NCBI GenBank assembly: GCA_038229715.1
Contig: JBBROD010000001.1
Location: 32,513 to 96,512, forward strand
Origin: JANMES01 sp038229715
GTDB lineage: Bacteria > Planctomycetota > Phycisphaerae > Tepidisphaerales > Tepidisphaeraceae
Direction: 5' to 3'
DNA length: 64,000 nt
Shown here: positions 7,508 through 15,580 of the stretch, one piece after another
Position numbering within the stretch: position 1 is the stretch's first letter
Layout: every line of letters begins with the position of its first letter
Notes under the pieces: generated by a model
Database searches by the model: none
What the model was told of the DNA's origin: nothing
The model's input: the letters and a program-made list of their open reading frames with translations, nothing else
Made by a program: the position numbers and the translations under genes

Positions 7508-8086
7508 ATGAGCAAAACGATCAATCACCCGGCGCTGGCGCCTCTAAAAGCCAACTTTCCAGACGTGCAGTTCTTTGTCGCTGAATTCCGCGACATGGTG
7601 ACGGTGGTCGTCCCGCGCGAGCACATCTTGAAGGTCTGCCGTTACCTACGCGATGAGCCGAGCCTTCGCTACGACATGCTGGCGGAACTCAACGGGGTGG
7701 ATTACCTCAACTACCCCGGCACGAAGCATCGGTTCGGCGTGAATTACGGGCTGACCAGCATCCCCAACAACAACCGGCTGTGGCTAAAGGTCTTCCTCGA
7801 CCCCAACCACGACACCGCCCCCGGAACGGGCCTGCGGGATGAAGAGCAGACTGAAAAGGGAGACCCGGGCCTAAAGGTCGACAGCGTCTGCGACGCTTGG
7901 CCGGGCGCGGAATGGATGGAACGCGAAGTTTACGACATGCTGGGCATTATCTTCGTCGGCCATCCTGACCTACGCCGAATCATGACGTGGAACGGCTACG
8001 GCAGTTTCCCACTCCGCAAGGACTATCCGGTCCGCGGCGTCGGCGAGCGCGAGAAGTTTAAGATCGTGACCCGAGAATCAGTCTGA
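7508..8086 (+). CDS. nuoC: NADH-quinone oxidoreductase subunit C (30 kDa)
   Basis: Subunit of the peripheral arm of respiratory complex I. The 192 residues show the 30-kDa signature: EREVYDMLGIIFVGHPDLRRIM, then LRKDYPVRG. The start at 7508 (MSKTINHPAL) is preferred over an in-frame TTG at 7469. NuoC is normally encoded between nuoB and nuoD, but no other nuo gene is in the window, so the complex I genes are at least partly dispersed. It is followed by a strong inverted repeat and converges on ptsN. Confidence 0.92.
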   Translation: MSKTINHPALAPLKANFPDVQFFVAEFRDMVTVVVPREHILKVCRYLRDEPSLRYDMLAELNGVDYLNYPGTKHRFGVNYGLTSIPNNNRLWLKVFLDPNHDTAPGTGLRDEEQTEKGDPGLKVDSVCDAWPGAEWMEREVYDMLGIIFVGHPDLRRIMTWNGYGSFPLRKDYPVRGVGEREKFKIVTRESV

Positions 8087-8166
8087 TTTTTAGCCGCAGA
8101 TGAACGCAGATGACAGAGTATCAACTCTCTTATCTGCGTTCATCTGCGTTCATCTGCGGCTAAAAA
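8087..8166. repeat. Inverted repeat between nuoC and ptsN, likely bidirectional terminator
   Basis: TTTTTAGCCGCAGATGAACG pairs with CGTTCATCTGCGGCTAAAAA. Both ends carry T/A runs, so either strand would form a long stem followed by U residues. It belongs to the dispersed GCAGATGAACGCAGATGA repeat type. Confidence 0.8.
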
Positions 8167-8169
8167 ATC

Positions 8170-8631
8170 TTACAGCGCATTTTCCTGCTGCACGATGATA
8201 TCGAAAATTTCCTGCGAGGTCTTGGCCGTCGCCAGGGCTTGGCGGAACTTGTCCATCGTCATCAGCCGGCTGATGCGGGCCAGCGCGTGGATGTGCGGGC
8301 CAGTCTTGTCCGGCGGGCTGGCGAGCAGCCAGATCAAGTTAACCGGGCGGCCGTCAATCGCCTGGAAATCGATCGGCGTACCAGGCCTGCCGATCGCCAT
8401 CACCAGGTGGTCGACGCCCGGGCACTTCCCGTGCGGGATCGCCAGGCCGTTGCCGATTCCCGTGGTGCGCGTGGATTCTCGGTCGAGTACGGAGTCCAGC
8501 ACCTTTTTGGCATCGGTGACTTCCCCGTTGTCTTTCAGCAGATTCACCAGTTCCCCGATCGCTTCCGCCTTCACGGTTGAGACGAGCGGTACTTTGATGT
8601 TCGTTGGCTTCAGTATGTCAGTCAAACGCAT
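8170..8631 (-). CDS. ptsN: PTS EIIA domain protein of the nitrogen-regulatory/fructose type
   Basis: A 153-residue single EIIA(Ntr/Fru) domain. The phospho-acceptor histidine is H67 in LAIPHGKCPGVDH, and the helix HIHALARISRLM is typical. Such proteins receive phosphate from a PTS phosphorelay and usually regulate potassium or nitrogen balance; no EI, HPr or EIIB/C gene is nearby. It ends against the inverted repeat shared with nuoC. Confidence 0.88.
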   Translation of the reverse strand: MRLTDILKPTNIKVPLVSTVKAEAIGELVNLLKDNGEVTDAKKVLDSVLDRESTRTTGIGNGLAIPHGKCPGVDHLVMAIGRPGTPIDFQAIDGRPVNLIWLLASPPDKTGPHIHALARISRLMTMDKFRQALATAKTSQEIFDIIVQQENAL

Positions 8632-8715
8632 GCGCCCACGCTCCGATACAAGTTCGTTGGCCGGTTCAAGTTGAAGGGGACAATGTTAACCAACCTCGCC
8701 ATCGCGATCAAACGG

Positions 8716-9492
8716 TCAGGACGGTGTTTTCACCTTCGGCCGGACTTCCGGCTTTTGAGGTAAAAAGCCGATTGCGAAGCAAATCGCCATGACGCTCCAA
8801 AAGATCCAGAAGGTAACCGATGAGGTTGAATGAAAATCCAGCCGGTGCCGGTGTGGATCGGCATTGAACCACCAATCGAGCAGCAGTTTTGCGCCGATCA
8901 CCATCACCAGCAGATAGGCGGCGGTTTCGAATCGCGGAAATTTTTCAAGCAGCCGGATAAAGAGCACCGCCGCCACGCGCATCAGCGCCACGCCGATCAT
9001 CCCGCCGGTGATGACGACCCAAAGCTTCGGGTGCAGCGATCCGATTTCAGTCCCCTCCGGCTGAGGTCCGACCAGCGCGATCGCCGCCAGGATTGAATCA
9101 ACCGCGAACGCCATGTCCGTCAGTTCGATCGCCAGCACGACGGACCAGAAATCGCGAGTGGTGGTCCGCAGCGGTTTGGCCAGGTCGGCGGCCTCGTCTT
9201 CAACCTCGCGGCGCAGAAAAAAGTGCTTGAGCGACACCCACAACAGGTACCCGCCGCCCAGGACTTTCACGATCCGCCAACGGAGTAGGTATTGAGCGAG
9301 CGCGATCGCGATCAGCCGAAATACGAACGCACCGATCAGCCCGTACGTCAGCGCTTTGGACTGCTTCTCGCGGTCCAGCCGCTTGGCGAGCAGCCCCAGC
9401 ACCAGGGCATTATCGATCGACAGTACGCCTTCCAGCACCACCAGAAGCCCGATGACGGCGATGTCGTTGGTTGTGAAGGTTTGGCCGAGCAT
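8716..9492 (-). CDS. TerC-family integral membrane protein
   Basis: A 258-residue membrane protein with about seven helices and the TerC acidic motifs LEGVLSIDNALV near the N-terminus and ELTDMAFAVDSILA in the middle. TerC/Alx proteins are implicated in metal (Mn) export or metal loading of secreted proteins; the substrate here is unknown. No tellurite-resistance partner genes are adjacent. A dispersed element of about 158 bp lies just upstream. Confidence 0.9.
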   Translation of the reverse strand: MLGQTFTTNDIAVIGLLVVLEGVLSIDNALVLGLLAKRLDREKQSKALTYGLIGAFVFRLIAIALAQYLLRWRIVKVLGGGYLLWVSLKHFFLRREVEDEAADLAKPLRTTTRDFWSVVLAIELTDMAFAVDSILAAIALVGPQPEGTEIGSLHPKLWVVITGGMIGVALMRVAAVLFIRLLEKFPRFETAAYLLVMVIGAKLLLDWWFNADPHRHRLDFHSTSSVTFWIFWSVMAICFAIGFLPQKPEVRPKVKTPS

Positions 9493-9565
9493 GGTGGAGA
9501 AGAATAGGTTGTTCGTTACGGGTTGTCAGTGGTGAGAAGTAAATAATATCCGGCAACTAGTGCAG

Positions 9566-9723
9566 TGAGCATTTCGATAGAGTGCGGTTTCTGGAATCGT
9601 CATCCTGAGGTACTCCGAAGGATCTCGGATTGCGAACGGCTCTCGACGTTCGAGATCCTTCGGAGTACCTCAGGATGACGACACACGGTCGCTAACATAC
9701 TACGACAAAAGGCGCGTTGCTCT
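9566..9723. repeat. MITE-like element, family C, copy 1
   Basis: The right end reads GGCGCGTTGCTCT; the left end is a diverged match (TGAGCATTTCGATAG). The core hairpin at 9599-9680 is the CGTCATCCTGAGGTACTCCG cassette. Outer flanks match the copies at 18481-18639 and, in reverse, at 32132-32291. Confidence 0.65.
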
Positions 9724-9753
9724 AACAACCATTCTGTGGCAACTTACGCCGGT

Positions 9754-10383
9754 TCAGGTTCCGAAAATGCGATCGCCCGCGTCGCCCAGGCCGGGCAGGA
9801 TGTAGCCCTTTTCGTTCAGGCAACGATCGACTGCGGCGCAGTAGATCGAAATATCAGGATGGGCCGCCTTCATCGCCGCGATGCCTTCGGGGGCGGCCAC
9901 GAGGCAGACGAACTTGAGGTTTTTCACGCCAGCTTCTTTGACCACCGAAATCGCCGCCGCTCCGCTGCCGCCGGTGGCGAGCATCGGGTCGATCAGCAGC
10001 ACTTCGGTCTCGGCGATGTCCGGCGGAAGCCGCTTGAAATACGTGACCGGCTGTAGCGTCTTCTCATCGCGATATACGCCCAAGTGCCCCAGCCGGGCGT
10101 CGGGCAACATGCGGAGCATGCCGTCGCTCATCCCCAGGCCCGCACGCAGGATCGGGATCAGCGTCACCTTCCGCGCCAGCACGTGTCCGGTCATGTCTTC
10201 CAACGGCGTATGCACCGTCTTCGGCATCGTCGGCCAATCGCGCGTGACTTCGTACACCATCAACGAGCCGATCTCGTTCAATAGCGCCCGGAACTTGCGA
10301 TGATCGGTGGATTTTTCGCGAAGTTCCGCGAGCTTCGTTTGAATGACGGGATGATCGAAGACGAAGACGTTTTCTAATGACAT
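9754..10383 (-). CDS. upp: Uracil phosphoribosyltransferase
   Basis: Salvages uracil with PRPP to give UMP. The 209 residues match the family. The PRPP-binding loop LLIDPMLATGGSGAA is clear near residue 125, and the uracil-binding C-terminus ends PGLGDAGDRIFGT. The ATG at 10383 begins MSLENVFVFDHPV, as in typical Upp. The gene is monocistronic; upstream is a short inverted repeat and then leuD in the same direction. Confidence 0.96.
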   Translation of the reverse strand: MSLENVFVFDHPVIQTKLAELREKSTDHRKFRALLNEIGSLMVYEVTRDWPTMPKTVHTPLEDMTGHVLARKVTLIPILRAGLGMSDGMLRMLPDARLGHLGVYRDEKTLQPVTYFKRLPPDIAETEVLLIDPMLATGGSGAAAISVVKEAGVKNLKFVCLVAAPEGIAAMKAAHPDISIYCAAVDRCLNEKGYILPGLGDAGDRIFGT

Positions 10384-10385
10384 GA

Positions 10386-10446
10386 TGTCGCACGGGCTAC
10401 CAGCCCGTGTCCAGGCACATTGGCATGGGCGGGTAGCCCATGCGAC
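10386..10446. repeat. Short GC-rich paired-hairpin repeat (GCACGGGCTACCAGCCCGTG type)
   Basis: Each arm is itself a small hairpin (CACGGGCTACCAGCCCGTG and CATGGGCGGGTAGCCCATG), and the arms pair imperfectly. A near relative lies at 46234-46302. Confidence 0.7.
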
Positions 10447-10451
10447 GAGAA

Positions 10452-11012
10452 CTACTTCATCATCCCCGCAGCCCGCGCGTAATCAAACACGCCGCCGGCT
10501 TCGATGATTGGGAGAACGTCGCCCAGCGGCTTGAGACTGAAACGCTTGCCGGAGGTTTTGTTGATGACGTAGCCGTCGATCAGGTGGACTTCGATGTCGT
10601 CGCCGGTCTTGAACTGTTCGACGAGGCGGTCGGTGGATTCCATCGGCACGAGGTATCCGCCGTTGACGCTGTTGCGGAAGAAGATGCGGGCGTAGAACTC
10701 GGCGATCACGCAAGTGATGCCCGCCTCGGCCAGTGCAAGCGGGGCATGTTCGCGACTGCTGCCGCAGCCGAAGTTTTTCCCGCCCATGATGACGGTATAG
10801 GCGCACTTGAACTCGTTCTGAGGCACGAACGGGATATTGCCGTTCGGCAACCCCATCTGACCTTCGGGAACGCCGCTGTTGGCGTACATGCCGAAGAACT
10901 TTCGCTCTTCCGGGATGGCCGGATTAAACGAGAGGTACTGGGCCGGGATGATCTGGTCGGTATCGATGTTGTCGCCCAGAACGTAGACTTTTCCGCTGAT
11001 GACGGTTTCCAT
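10452..11012 (-). CDS. leuD: 3-isopropylmalate dehydratase small subunit
   Basis: Swivel-domain partner of LeuC in the isomerisation of 2- to 3-isopropylmalate in leucine synthesis. The 186 residues carry the signatures DNIDTDQIIPAQYL and NFGCGSSREHAPLAL. The start at 11012 (METVISGKVYVLGD) places homology at the N-terminus; the longer upstream frame is repeat-derived. The leuC gene lies about 2 kb upstream on the same strand, separated by genes on the opposite strand, so the two are not in one operon here. Confidence 0.93.
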   Translation of the reverse strand: METVISGKVYVLGDNIDTDQIIPAQYLSFNPAIPEERKFFGMYANSGVPEGQMGLPNGNIPFVPQNEFKCAYTVIMGGKNFGCGSSREHAPLALAEAGITCVIAEFYARIFFRNSVNGGYLVPMESTDRLVEQFKTGDDIEVHLIDGYVINKTSGKRFSLKPLGDVLPIIEAGGVFDYARAAGMMK

Positions 11013-11022
11013 ACGGCGGACG

Positions 11023-11109
11023 ATATAGGGGCAAGTATGCAGGGGCAAGGGGCGAGCGAAGAATCGGCCGAATGGCTTGCCCCTTGCCCCTGGATACTTG
11101 CCCCTATAT
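11023..11109. repeat. Inverted repeat of the TAGGGGCAAGTATGCAGGGGCAAGGGG type
   Basis: ATATAGGGGCAAGTAT with GGGGCAAGGGGC on the left pairs with GCCCCTTGCCCC and ATACTTGCCCCTATAT on the right. It fills the gap between leuD and the next small plus-strand gene and lies directly against both start regions. Confidence 0.8.
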
Positions 11110-11121
11110 TCTCCCCTGCAC

Positions 11122-11376
11122 ATGACTGTTTACGAGACAACCAGCCACAACACGATCTACCACTGGTGTACCAGCCGGGGGCTTTGGCCGGCGTGCGTGA
11201 CCGGGAACCCTGATCGAATTCGTCTTGGCGGGGATGAGTTTTCCCCTGGCGATGAACGACTCGAGCCGATCGAGTGGTGGCGGTGGTTTCAGGAGTTCGA
11301 TCGCCGGCAGCTTCAGCTGATTTACGATCCCTCCAAGGGCTGGTTCACGCTCGGCTCGCGACTGGCGCCGGCGTAG
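11122..11376 (+). CDS. Small hypothetical protein (84 aa)
   Basis: Begins MTVYETTSHNTIYHW and contains an aromatic-rich centre (IEWWRWFQEFDRRQLQLIYD). No signal peptide, no membrane segment and no known motif. The composition (Trp/Tyr/Asp-rich, few rare codons) looks like a real globular protein rather than a shadow frame. No Shine-Dalgarno is visible, because the upstream sequence is a repeat. The family is not recognised. Confidence 0.5.
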   Translation: MTVYETTSHNTIYHWCTSRGLWPACVTGNPDRIRLGGDEFSPGDERLEPIEWWRWFQEFDRRQLQLIYDPSKGWFTLGSRLAPA

Positions 11377-11759
11377 CGATTGATTTTTCCCCAGCAGCCC
11401 AAACAGCATCCCTACACATCGCGAAATATCGATCGTCCAGACGATCTTCGCGGTCGGTCCCATTGCCAGTGAACTCCAAAGGCCGCGATTGCGCGCGTCG
11501 GCGGCGGTATCGGTATCAATGATGAAATCTCGACTTATTTGAGTTGGATTTCTATCAAGAGCCAACCGTTTATAGTTTCATAAAGAGTCTTGGAGTTTTT
11601 GCATTTGGCTCTGCTACGGAGTATAGATAAAGCCACCGCGCATCGTTCAGAGACCCAAATTTTTGCCGATGTTGTATTTCGGTAAGAATTCATTCGCATT
11701 CGAGTATTTGCATCAACCCGACGGACCCAACCATTTTCGCAGTCGATGATGACGAGGTC
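11377..11759. other. Intergenic stretch before the FixJ-like regulator
   Basis: A frame continuous with the regulator is open from 11631. It encodes the missing first beta strand and acidic residues of the receiver domain but has no ATG, GTG or TTG. AT content rises after 11540, as expected for a promoter. I see no other gene, hairpin or repeat. Confidence 0.5.
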
Positions 11760-12317
11760 ATGCTGGCGATGCTTCGTAAGCTCGGCGAGACGATGGGGCT
11801 TCGGGTAGCCGCCTACTCGTCGGCCGAGGCGTTCCTTCGGGAGTTCAAGGATCAGCCGGGATGCCTCGTCACCGATATTCATCTGGCCGGCATGAGCGGG
11901 CTCGATCTGCAGCAGGAACTCCTCAAACGTAACGCGACGCTCCCGATCATCGTCATCACCGGCCAGGCTCAAGTGCCCATGGCGGTCCGGGCGATGCAGA
12001 ACCAAGCGGTTGATTTTTTGGAAAAACCATTCGATGTCTCGGTTCTGGGAGAGCGGATCCGTCATGCGATCGCGCTGGACACCACCAAACGTCAAAAAGC
12101 CGCGCAACGTTCTGACGCTGTGGACCGATTAAGCCGGCTGACTCCCCGCGAGCGGGAAGTGATGCTTTGCGTGGTCGAGGGGCTTTCCAACAAACAAAGC
12201 GCCGCTCGCCTGCAATTGAGCGAAAAGACCATCGAAGTCCACCGCGGCAACGTCATGCGAAAGACGGCGGCCGACAGCGTGGCGGAACTGGTGCGGATTT
12301 CCCTGGCGGCCTCCTGA
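11760..12317 (+). CDS. FixJ/NarL-type response regulator (5' end uncertain)
   Basis: Two-component regulator with an N-terminal receiver and a C-terminal LuxR-type HTH (LTPREREVMLCVVEGLSNKQ, then EKTIEVHRGNVMRK). Phospho-acceptor Asp is in CLVTDIHLAGMSG, the conserved Thr in VITGQAQV and Lys in FLEKPFD. The first ATG at 11760 starts after the acidic pocket: the sequence before it in frame reads PTIFAVDDDEV, which is the true beginning of a receiver. No standard start exists between the stop at 11628 and 11760, so translation may begin at ATT/ATC (11712 or 11733), or the sequence carries a frameshift. No histidine kinase is adjacent. Confidence 0.85.
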   Translation: MLAMLRKLGETMGLRVAAYSSAEAFLREFKDQPGCLVTDIHLAGMSGLDLQQELLKRNATLPIIVITGQAQVPMAVRAMQNQAVDFLEKPFDVSVLGERIRHAIALDTTKRQKAAQRSDAVDRLSRLTPREREVMLCVVEGLSNKQSAARLQLSEKTIEVHRGNVMRKTAADSVAELVRISLAAS

Positions 12318-12667
12318 TCGGCCCACAATTCCTTTTGAAAGGCGCTCGCCTCGGATGAATTGCCCGAGCTATAGGTAGAAGCTGGCCTTTCCGCTGGCGA
12401 CTTGCTGCCAACGCAATTGTTGCAATAGGATAAAACGGCGCATTCTTCAAAGATTTTGGCAATCTAGATAGTTTTTCCACTAGTTTGGGGCACAACATAA
12501 TAGTATGATTCGCAACCAATGTCCTGAGTGAGGACTAGGAATGGGCGCAGGAGGAGCATTCACAAGTTTGCGTTCACACCTTCAACACAACGGCAGGCTC
12601 GTCGATTGACTACATCATGCTACGATCGGCCGCGATTTGTCTACATTGAAACCTTGAGGAATTCCAC
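12318..12667. other. Intergenic stretch with a possible 22-codon leader frame
   Basis: Between the FixJ-like gene and the next small gene. It contains the short frame at 12541-12609, preceded by AGGA, and a GAGGA site before 12668. No strong hairpin or repeat is seen. Confidence 0.4.
12541..12609 (+). CDS. Possible leader peptide (22 aa)
   Basis: ATGGGCGCAGGAGGAGC opens a 22-codon frame ending TGA at 12609, with AGGA a few bases upstream. It lies 58 nt before the small RHH-like gene. It may be a leader peptide or chance; no run of regulatory codons is apparent. Confidence 0.2.
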   Translation: MGAGGAFTSLRSHLQHNGRLVD

Positions 12668-12901
12668 ATGGCACGACGCGTCATCATGCGAATCGAATTA
12701 ACGTCGGCTGCGAAAGATCAGCTGACCGATCTGTGTCATCGCAACGGCATGACACAGGTGGCCGTCATGTCACGCATCACGGAGTGGTTCGCCAGTCAGG
12801 ACCAACTGATCCAAGGGGCGATTCTCGGCCATTACCCGACGGCGATTGAGTCGGACGTGGCCAAGTTGATCCTGAAAAAGATGGTCGACAAAGCAAAGTA
12901 A
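12668..12901 (+). CDS. Small ribbon-helix-helix-like protein (77 aa)
   Basis: MARRVIMRIELTSAAKDQL begins with a beta strand followed by two helices (LTDLCHRNGMTQVAVMSRI, then WFASQDQLIQ), the order expected of an Arc/MetJ-type ribbon-helix-helix DNA-binding domain. A basic C-terminal tail (ILKKMVDKAK) follows. The ribosome site GAGGA lies at normal spacing. The family match is by pattern only. It is monocistronic and converges on leuC. Confidence 0.65.
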   Translation: MARRVIMRIELTSAAKDQLTDLCHRNGMTQVAVMSRITEWFASQDQLIQGAILGHYPTAIESDVAKLILKKMVDKAK

Positions 12902-12961
12902 TCCCCACTTTGCTTTGCCGACCGATTGCCAGGCACGCGTAAAACTCAATCTGAATTCGAC

Positions 12962-14368
12962 TTAACGGACACCAGCCGTTCCGGTTTCGATCGGGGCCGA
13001 CACGTACTCGCGGGGATCGGTCACCTTCCCCGTGAGCGCGCTGGCCGCCACCGTCAACGGTGATGCCAGGTAAACCGCCGAGCTCTTGCTGCCCATCCGG
13101 CCGGGGAAGTTGCGGTTCGTGGTGCTGATGCAGACTTCCGACCCGTTAAGCCGTCCGAACGTATCGCTAGGCCCGCCGAGGCAAGCGCTGCACCCGCTCG
13201 GGCCGAGGTTGCACCCTGCATCCAGCAGGATGTCTTCGATCGATTTCTCGTTCGGGCCTTTTTCCACGCCGCGCAGGTTCAGCACCTTCATGTCCGAGTG
13301 AACCTCGGTGCTGCCCGGGACGACGAACGTCGGGATTTTGACCTTATTTCCCTTGAGGATGTTGGCCGCAAAGATCATGTCCGTGATCTTCCCGCCGGTG
13401 CAGGAACCGATGTACGCGCGGTCGAGCTTCACCTCGCGGCAGTTGTAGGCGGTGTCCTTATTGTCCGGGCTGTGCGGCTTGGCAACCATCGGCTCCATGG
13501 TGCTCAAATCCCATTCATGTTCGAAGAAATACTTGGCGTCGGATGCGTCCTTATAGACTTCCCAGTTCGGGCGATTGCTGCGGGCGCGGACGTAATCCAG
13601 CGTCTTCTCATCGACATCGCAAACGCCGTTCTTACCGCCGGCTTCGATGGCCATGTTCGTCAGCGTCATGCGGTCTTCCAGCGTGAGACTGCCAACGCCG
13701 TCACCCGCGAAGTACATCGTGCGGTAGGTCGCGCCGTCCACGCCGATTTCCCCGATGACCGCGAGGATCAGGTCCTTAGCCGTCAGGTAGGGAGGGATTT
13801 GGCCGTTGAACGTGAACTTCATCGTCGGCGGGACTTTCAGCCACGTTTTGCCGGTCCCGAGCGTAAACGCCGCATCGCTGTTACCCACGCCGGACGCAAA
13901 CTGCCCGAACGCACCCGCCGTGCAGGTGTGGCTATCCGTGCCCAGCAGAATTTCGCCCGGGCGGACGTGACCTTCTTCCGGCAGCGCCTTGTGGCAGACG
14001 CCTTTGTAATTCGTCTTATTCGGATCGCGGTACGGATTGGGCATGCCCGGCTCGTTCTTCACGAACTCCGCATCGTAAAAGTATTTGAGCCCCTGTTCCT
14101 TCACGAAATCGCGAAGGATCTGCACGTTACGATGGCACTTTTCATCGGACGTGAAGATGTAATGATCCGGGATCACGACGACGCGATCCTTATCCCACAC
14201 CTTGGCGTTTCGGCCGAATTTTTCGTGGAAAATGCCGATCGTGCCCGGCCCGCAGACGTCGTGGGTCATCAGCACATCGACATCAACCCAGACGTTTTCG
14301 CCGGGAACCACGTGCGCCTTGCCAGAATGCTTGGCCAGAATCTGCTCGGTCATCGTCATGCCAGCCAT
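12962..14368 (-). CDS. leuC: 3-isopropylmalate dehydratase large subunit
   Basis: [4Fe-4S] aconitase-superfamily enzyme of leucine synthesis, 468 residues. Cluster cysteines are visible in YIGSCTGGKITD (near residue 322) and in GPSGCSACLGG (near 390). LGTDSHTCTAGAFGQFASGVG is the substrate/cluster signature. It works with LeuD, whose gene lies about 2 kb downstream on the same strand beyond antisense genes. The ATG at 14368 begins MAGMTMTEQILAKHSG, as in homologues. Confidence 0.93.
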   Translation of the reverse strand: MAGMTMTEQILAKHSGKAHVVPGENVWVDVDVLMTHDVCGPGTIGIFHEKFGRNAKVWDKDRVVVIPDHYIFTSDEKCHRNVQILRDFVKEQGLKYFYDAEFVKNEPGMPNPYRDPNKTNYKGVCHKALPEEGHVRPGEILLGTDSHTCTAGAFGQFASGVGNSDAAFTLGTGKTWLKVPPTMKFTFNGQIPPYLTAKDLILAVIGEIGVDGATYRTMYFAGDGVGSLTLEDRMTLTNMAIEAGGKNGVCDVDEKTLDYVRARSNRPNWEVYKDASDAKYFFEHEWDLSTMEPMVAKPHSPDNKDTAYNCREVKLDRAYIGSCTGGKITDMIFAANILKGNKVKIPTFVVPGSTEVHSDMKVLNLRGVEKGPNEKSIEDILLDAGCNLGPSGCSACLGGPSDTFGRLNGSEVCISTTNRNFPGRMGSKSSAVYLASPLTVAASALTGKVTDPREYVSAPIETGTAGVR

Positions 14369-14551
14369 CGAAAAACTCCTGTCGCAAAAGCGACCAAAAC
14401 CGCCCGTGTTGTCTCACCCGAGCGAAGCAATCAATTATAGCGGGTTGGTCAAGTGCCCGCCAACCGCCGAACCGGGGAGAACTCGAGTCTATCGCGGTCG
14501 AGAGCAAAAAACCGCGTGACCATCGTGGTGCAGTTGGCTAATCTACCGGCG

Positions 14552-15202
14552 ATGTCGGATTTTATCACGAACGCGGTCCTGCTCGCCACGCTGCTGCTGG
14601 CCGGCGGGTGCGTGAGTACGAATCTGTACCTGGCGACCGAGCATCTGGAGTCGTCGGCCAGCCCGAAGAATGTTTACGTCCTCGCCGATGGATCGATGGC
14701 GATCGAGTGCGAGGTGGAGATCGGCTACCGCAGCATCACGCGAGAGACGCGGTACATCGTGGTCGAGCACGATTGGATCCGCCGGCGGTTCGAGCGCGCC
14801 GGCCAATCGCTGAAGCCCGGTCAAATGCCGCGGATTTATCTGGGATCCGATACGCCAAGCCGATACGTCACGACGAACAAGAATCGCTCCGGGTTGGCCG
14901 AGCCGGTGCCCGATCTGCTGGTCGGCGCATCGCCGCCGATCGATCTGCATCCGAACAACCAATTCCTGACCGAAGTTGTTTACAAATATGGCGTCGTGCG
15001 CGGGATCATCGAGCGCAAGGGCCTTTTGCGCGACGATATCGATCACAGCACGCGATCCGCCGGCGGGTACGCGCTGTTCACGCTGGGCATCGTCCCGGCG
15101 GTGGCGGTGGATGTGGTGACGTCGCCGGTTCAACTGGTGGTGGCGATTGTGTACTATGCGTCGCTGAAAGAGCAGTACAACCTCCAACCCGTCGGGCTGT
15201 GA
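14552..15202 (+). CDS. Hypothetical lipoprotein (216 aa)
   Basis: The start at 14552 gives a lipoprotein signal: MSDFITNAVLLATLLLAGGC, with the lipobox LAGGC. The mature part has a beta-rich region to about residue 130 and a hydrophobic C-terminal helix region (ALFTLGIVPAVAVDVVTSPV, then QLVVAIVYYASL), suggesting further membrane contact. No family recognised. It is followed by a complex repeat region. Confidence 0.7.
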   Translation: MSDFITNAVLLATLLLAGGCVSTNLYLATEHLESSASPKNVYVLADGSMAIECEVEIGYRSITRETRYIVVEHDWIRRRFERAGQSLKPGQMPRIYLGSDTPSRYVTTNKNRSGLAEPVPDLLVGASPPIDLHPNNQFLTEVVYKYGVVRGIIERKGLLRDDIDHSTRSAGGYALFTLGIVPAVAVDVVTSPVQLVVAIVYYASLKEQYNLQPVGL

Positions 15203-15580
15203 ACATGGCTGGCCGTTTGGTAGTGGGTCAGTCTGGATTGTTCCCTCGCCCGGTACGCCGAAGCATAGCGCATTTGCGCAGTAGGACAGGCATTCCTGCC
15301 TGTCACGGGACGACGTACTCGTCGGCCCGTACGGCCCGCGAAGTTCCGCGTGCCGTGACAGGCAGGAATGCCTGTCCTACTGCTGTCCCGCAGTGCAACG
15401 CGCGCAGGGCGCGCGAGTTACAGGCGCCGGCGCGCTATGCTGCGGTACGCCGGGAGAGGGAGAATGCACGCCGAACATTTCAGACTCACCCACTACCGAC
15501 CGTTTCGACGGGCCGGCCCGTTCGGCCGGCGGTTAAATCCATAAAAGTAAAGTGTTTATGACCTTTTCTGCCAGCCCATT
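15203..15580. other. Repeat-filled gap before the HEAT gene
   Basis: Almost the whole gap is one nested element (15219-15497). The remaining 80 bases, ending AAGTGTTTATGACC, should hold the promoter of the HEAT-repeat gene. No coding frame is credible. Confidence 0.7.
15219..15497. repeat. Nested inverted-repeat element, family B, copy 1
   Basis: The outer arms GGTAGTGGGTCAGTCTG and CAGACTCACCCACTACC are near-perfect inverted repeats. Next inside are CGGTACGCCG arms. The centre holds a second long palindrome (15279-15307 against 15354-15382), of the type CAGTAGGACAGGCATTCC. A second copy of the outer frame with a different centre lies at 18292-18474. Confidence 0.85.

Noticed and set aside
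11104..11565. 153-codon minus-strand frame
   Set aside because: Antisense to the 84-residue plus-strand gene and repeat sequence; no ribosome site or family pattern. A weak alternative only.
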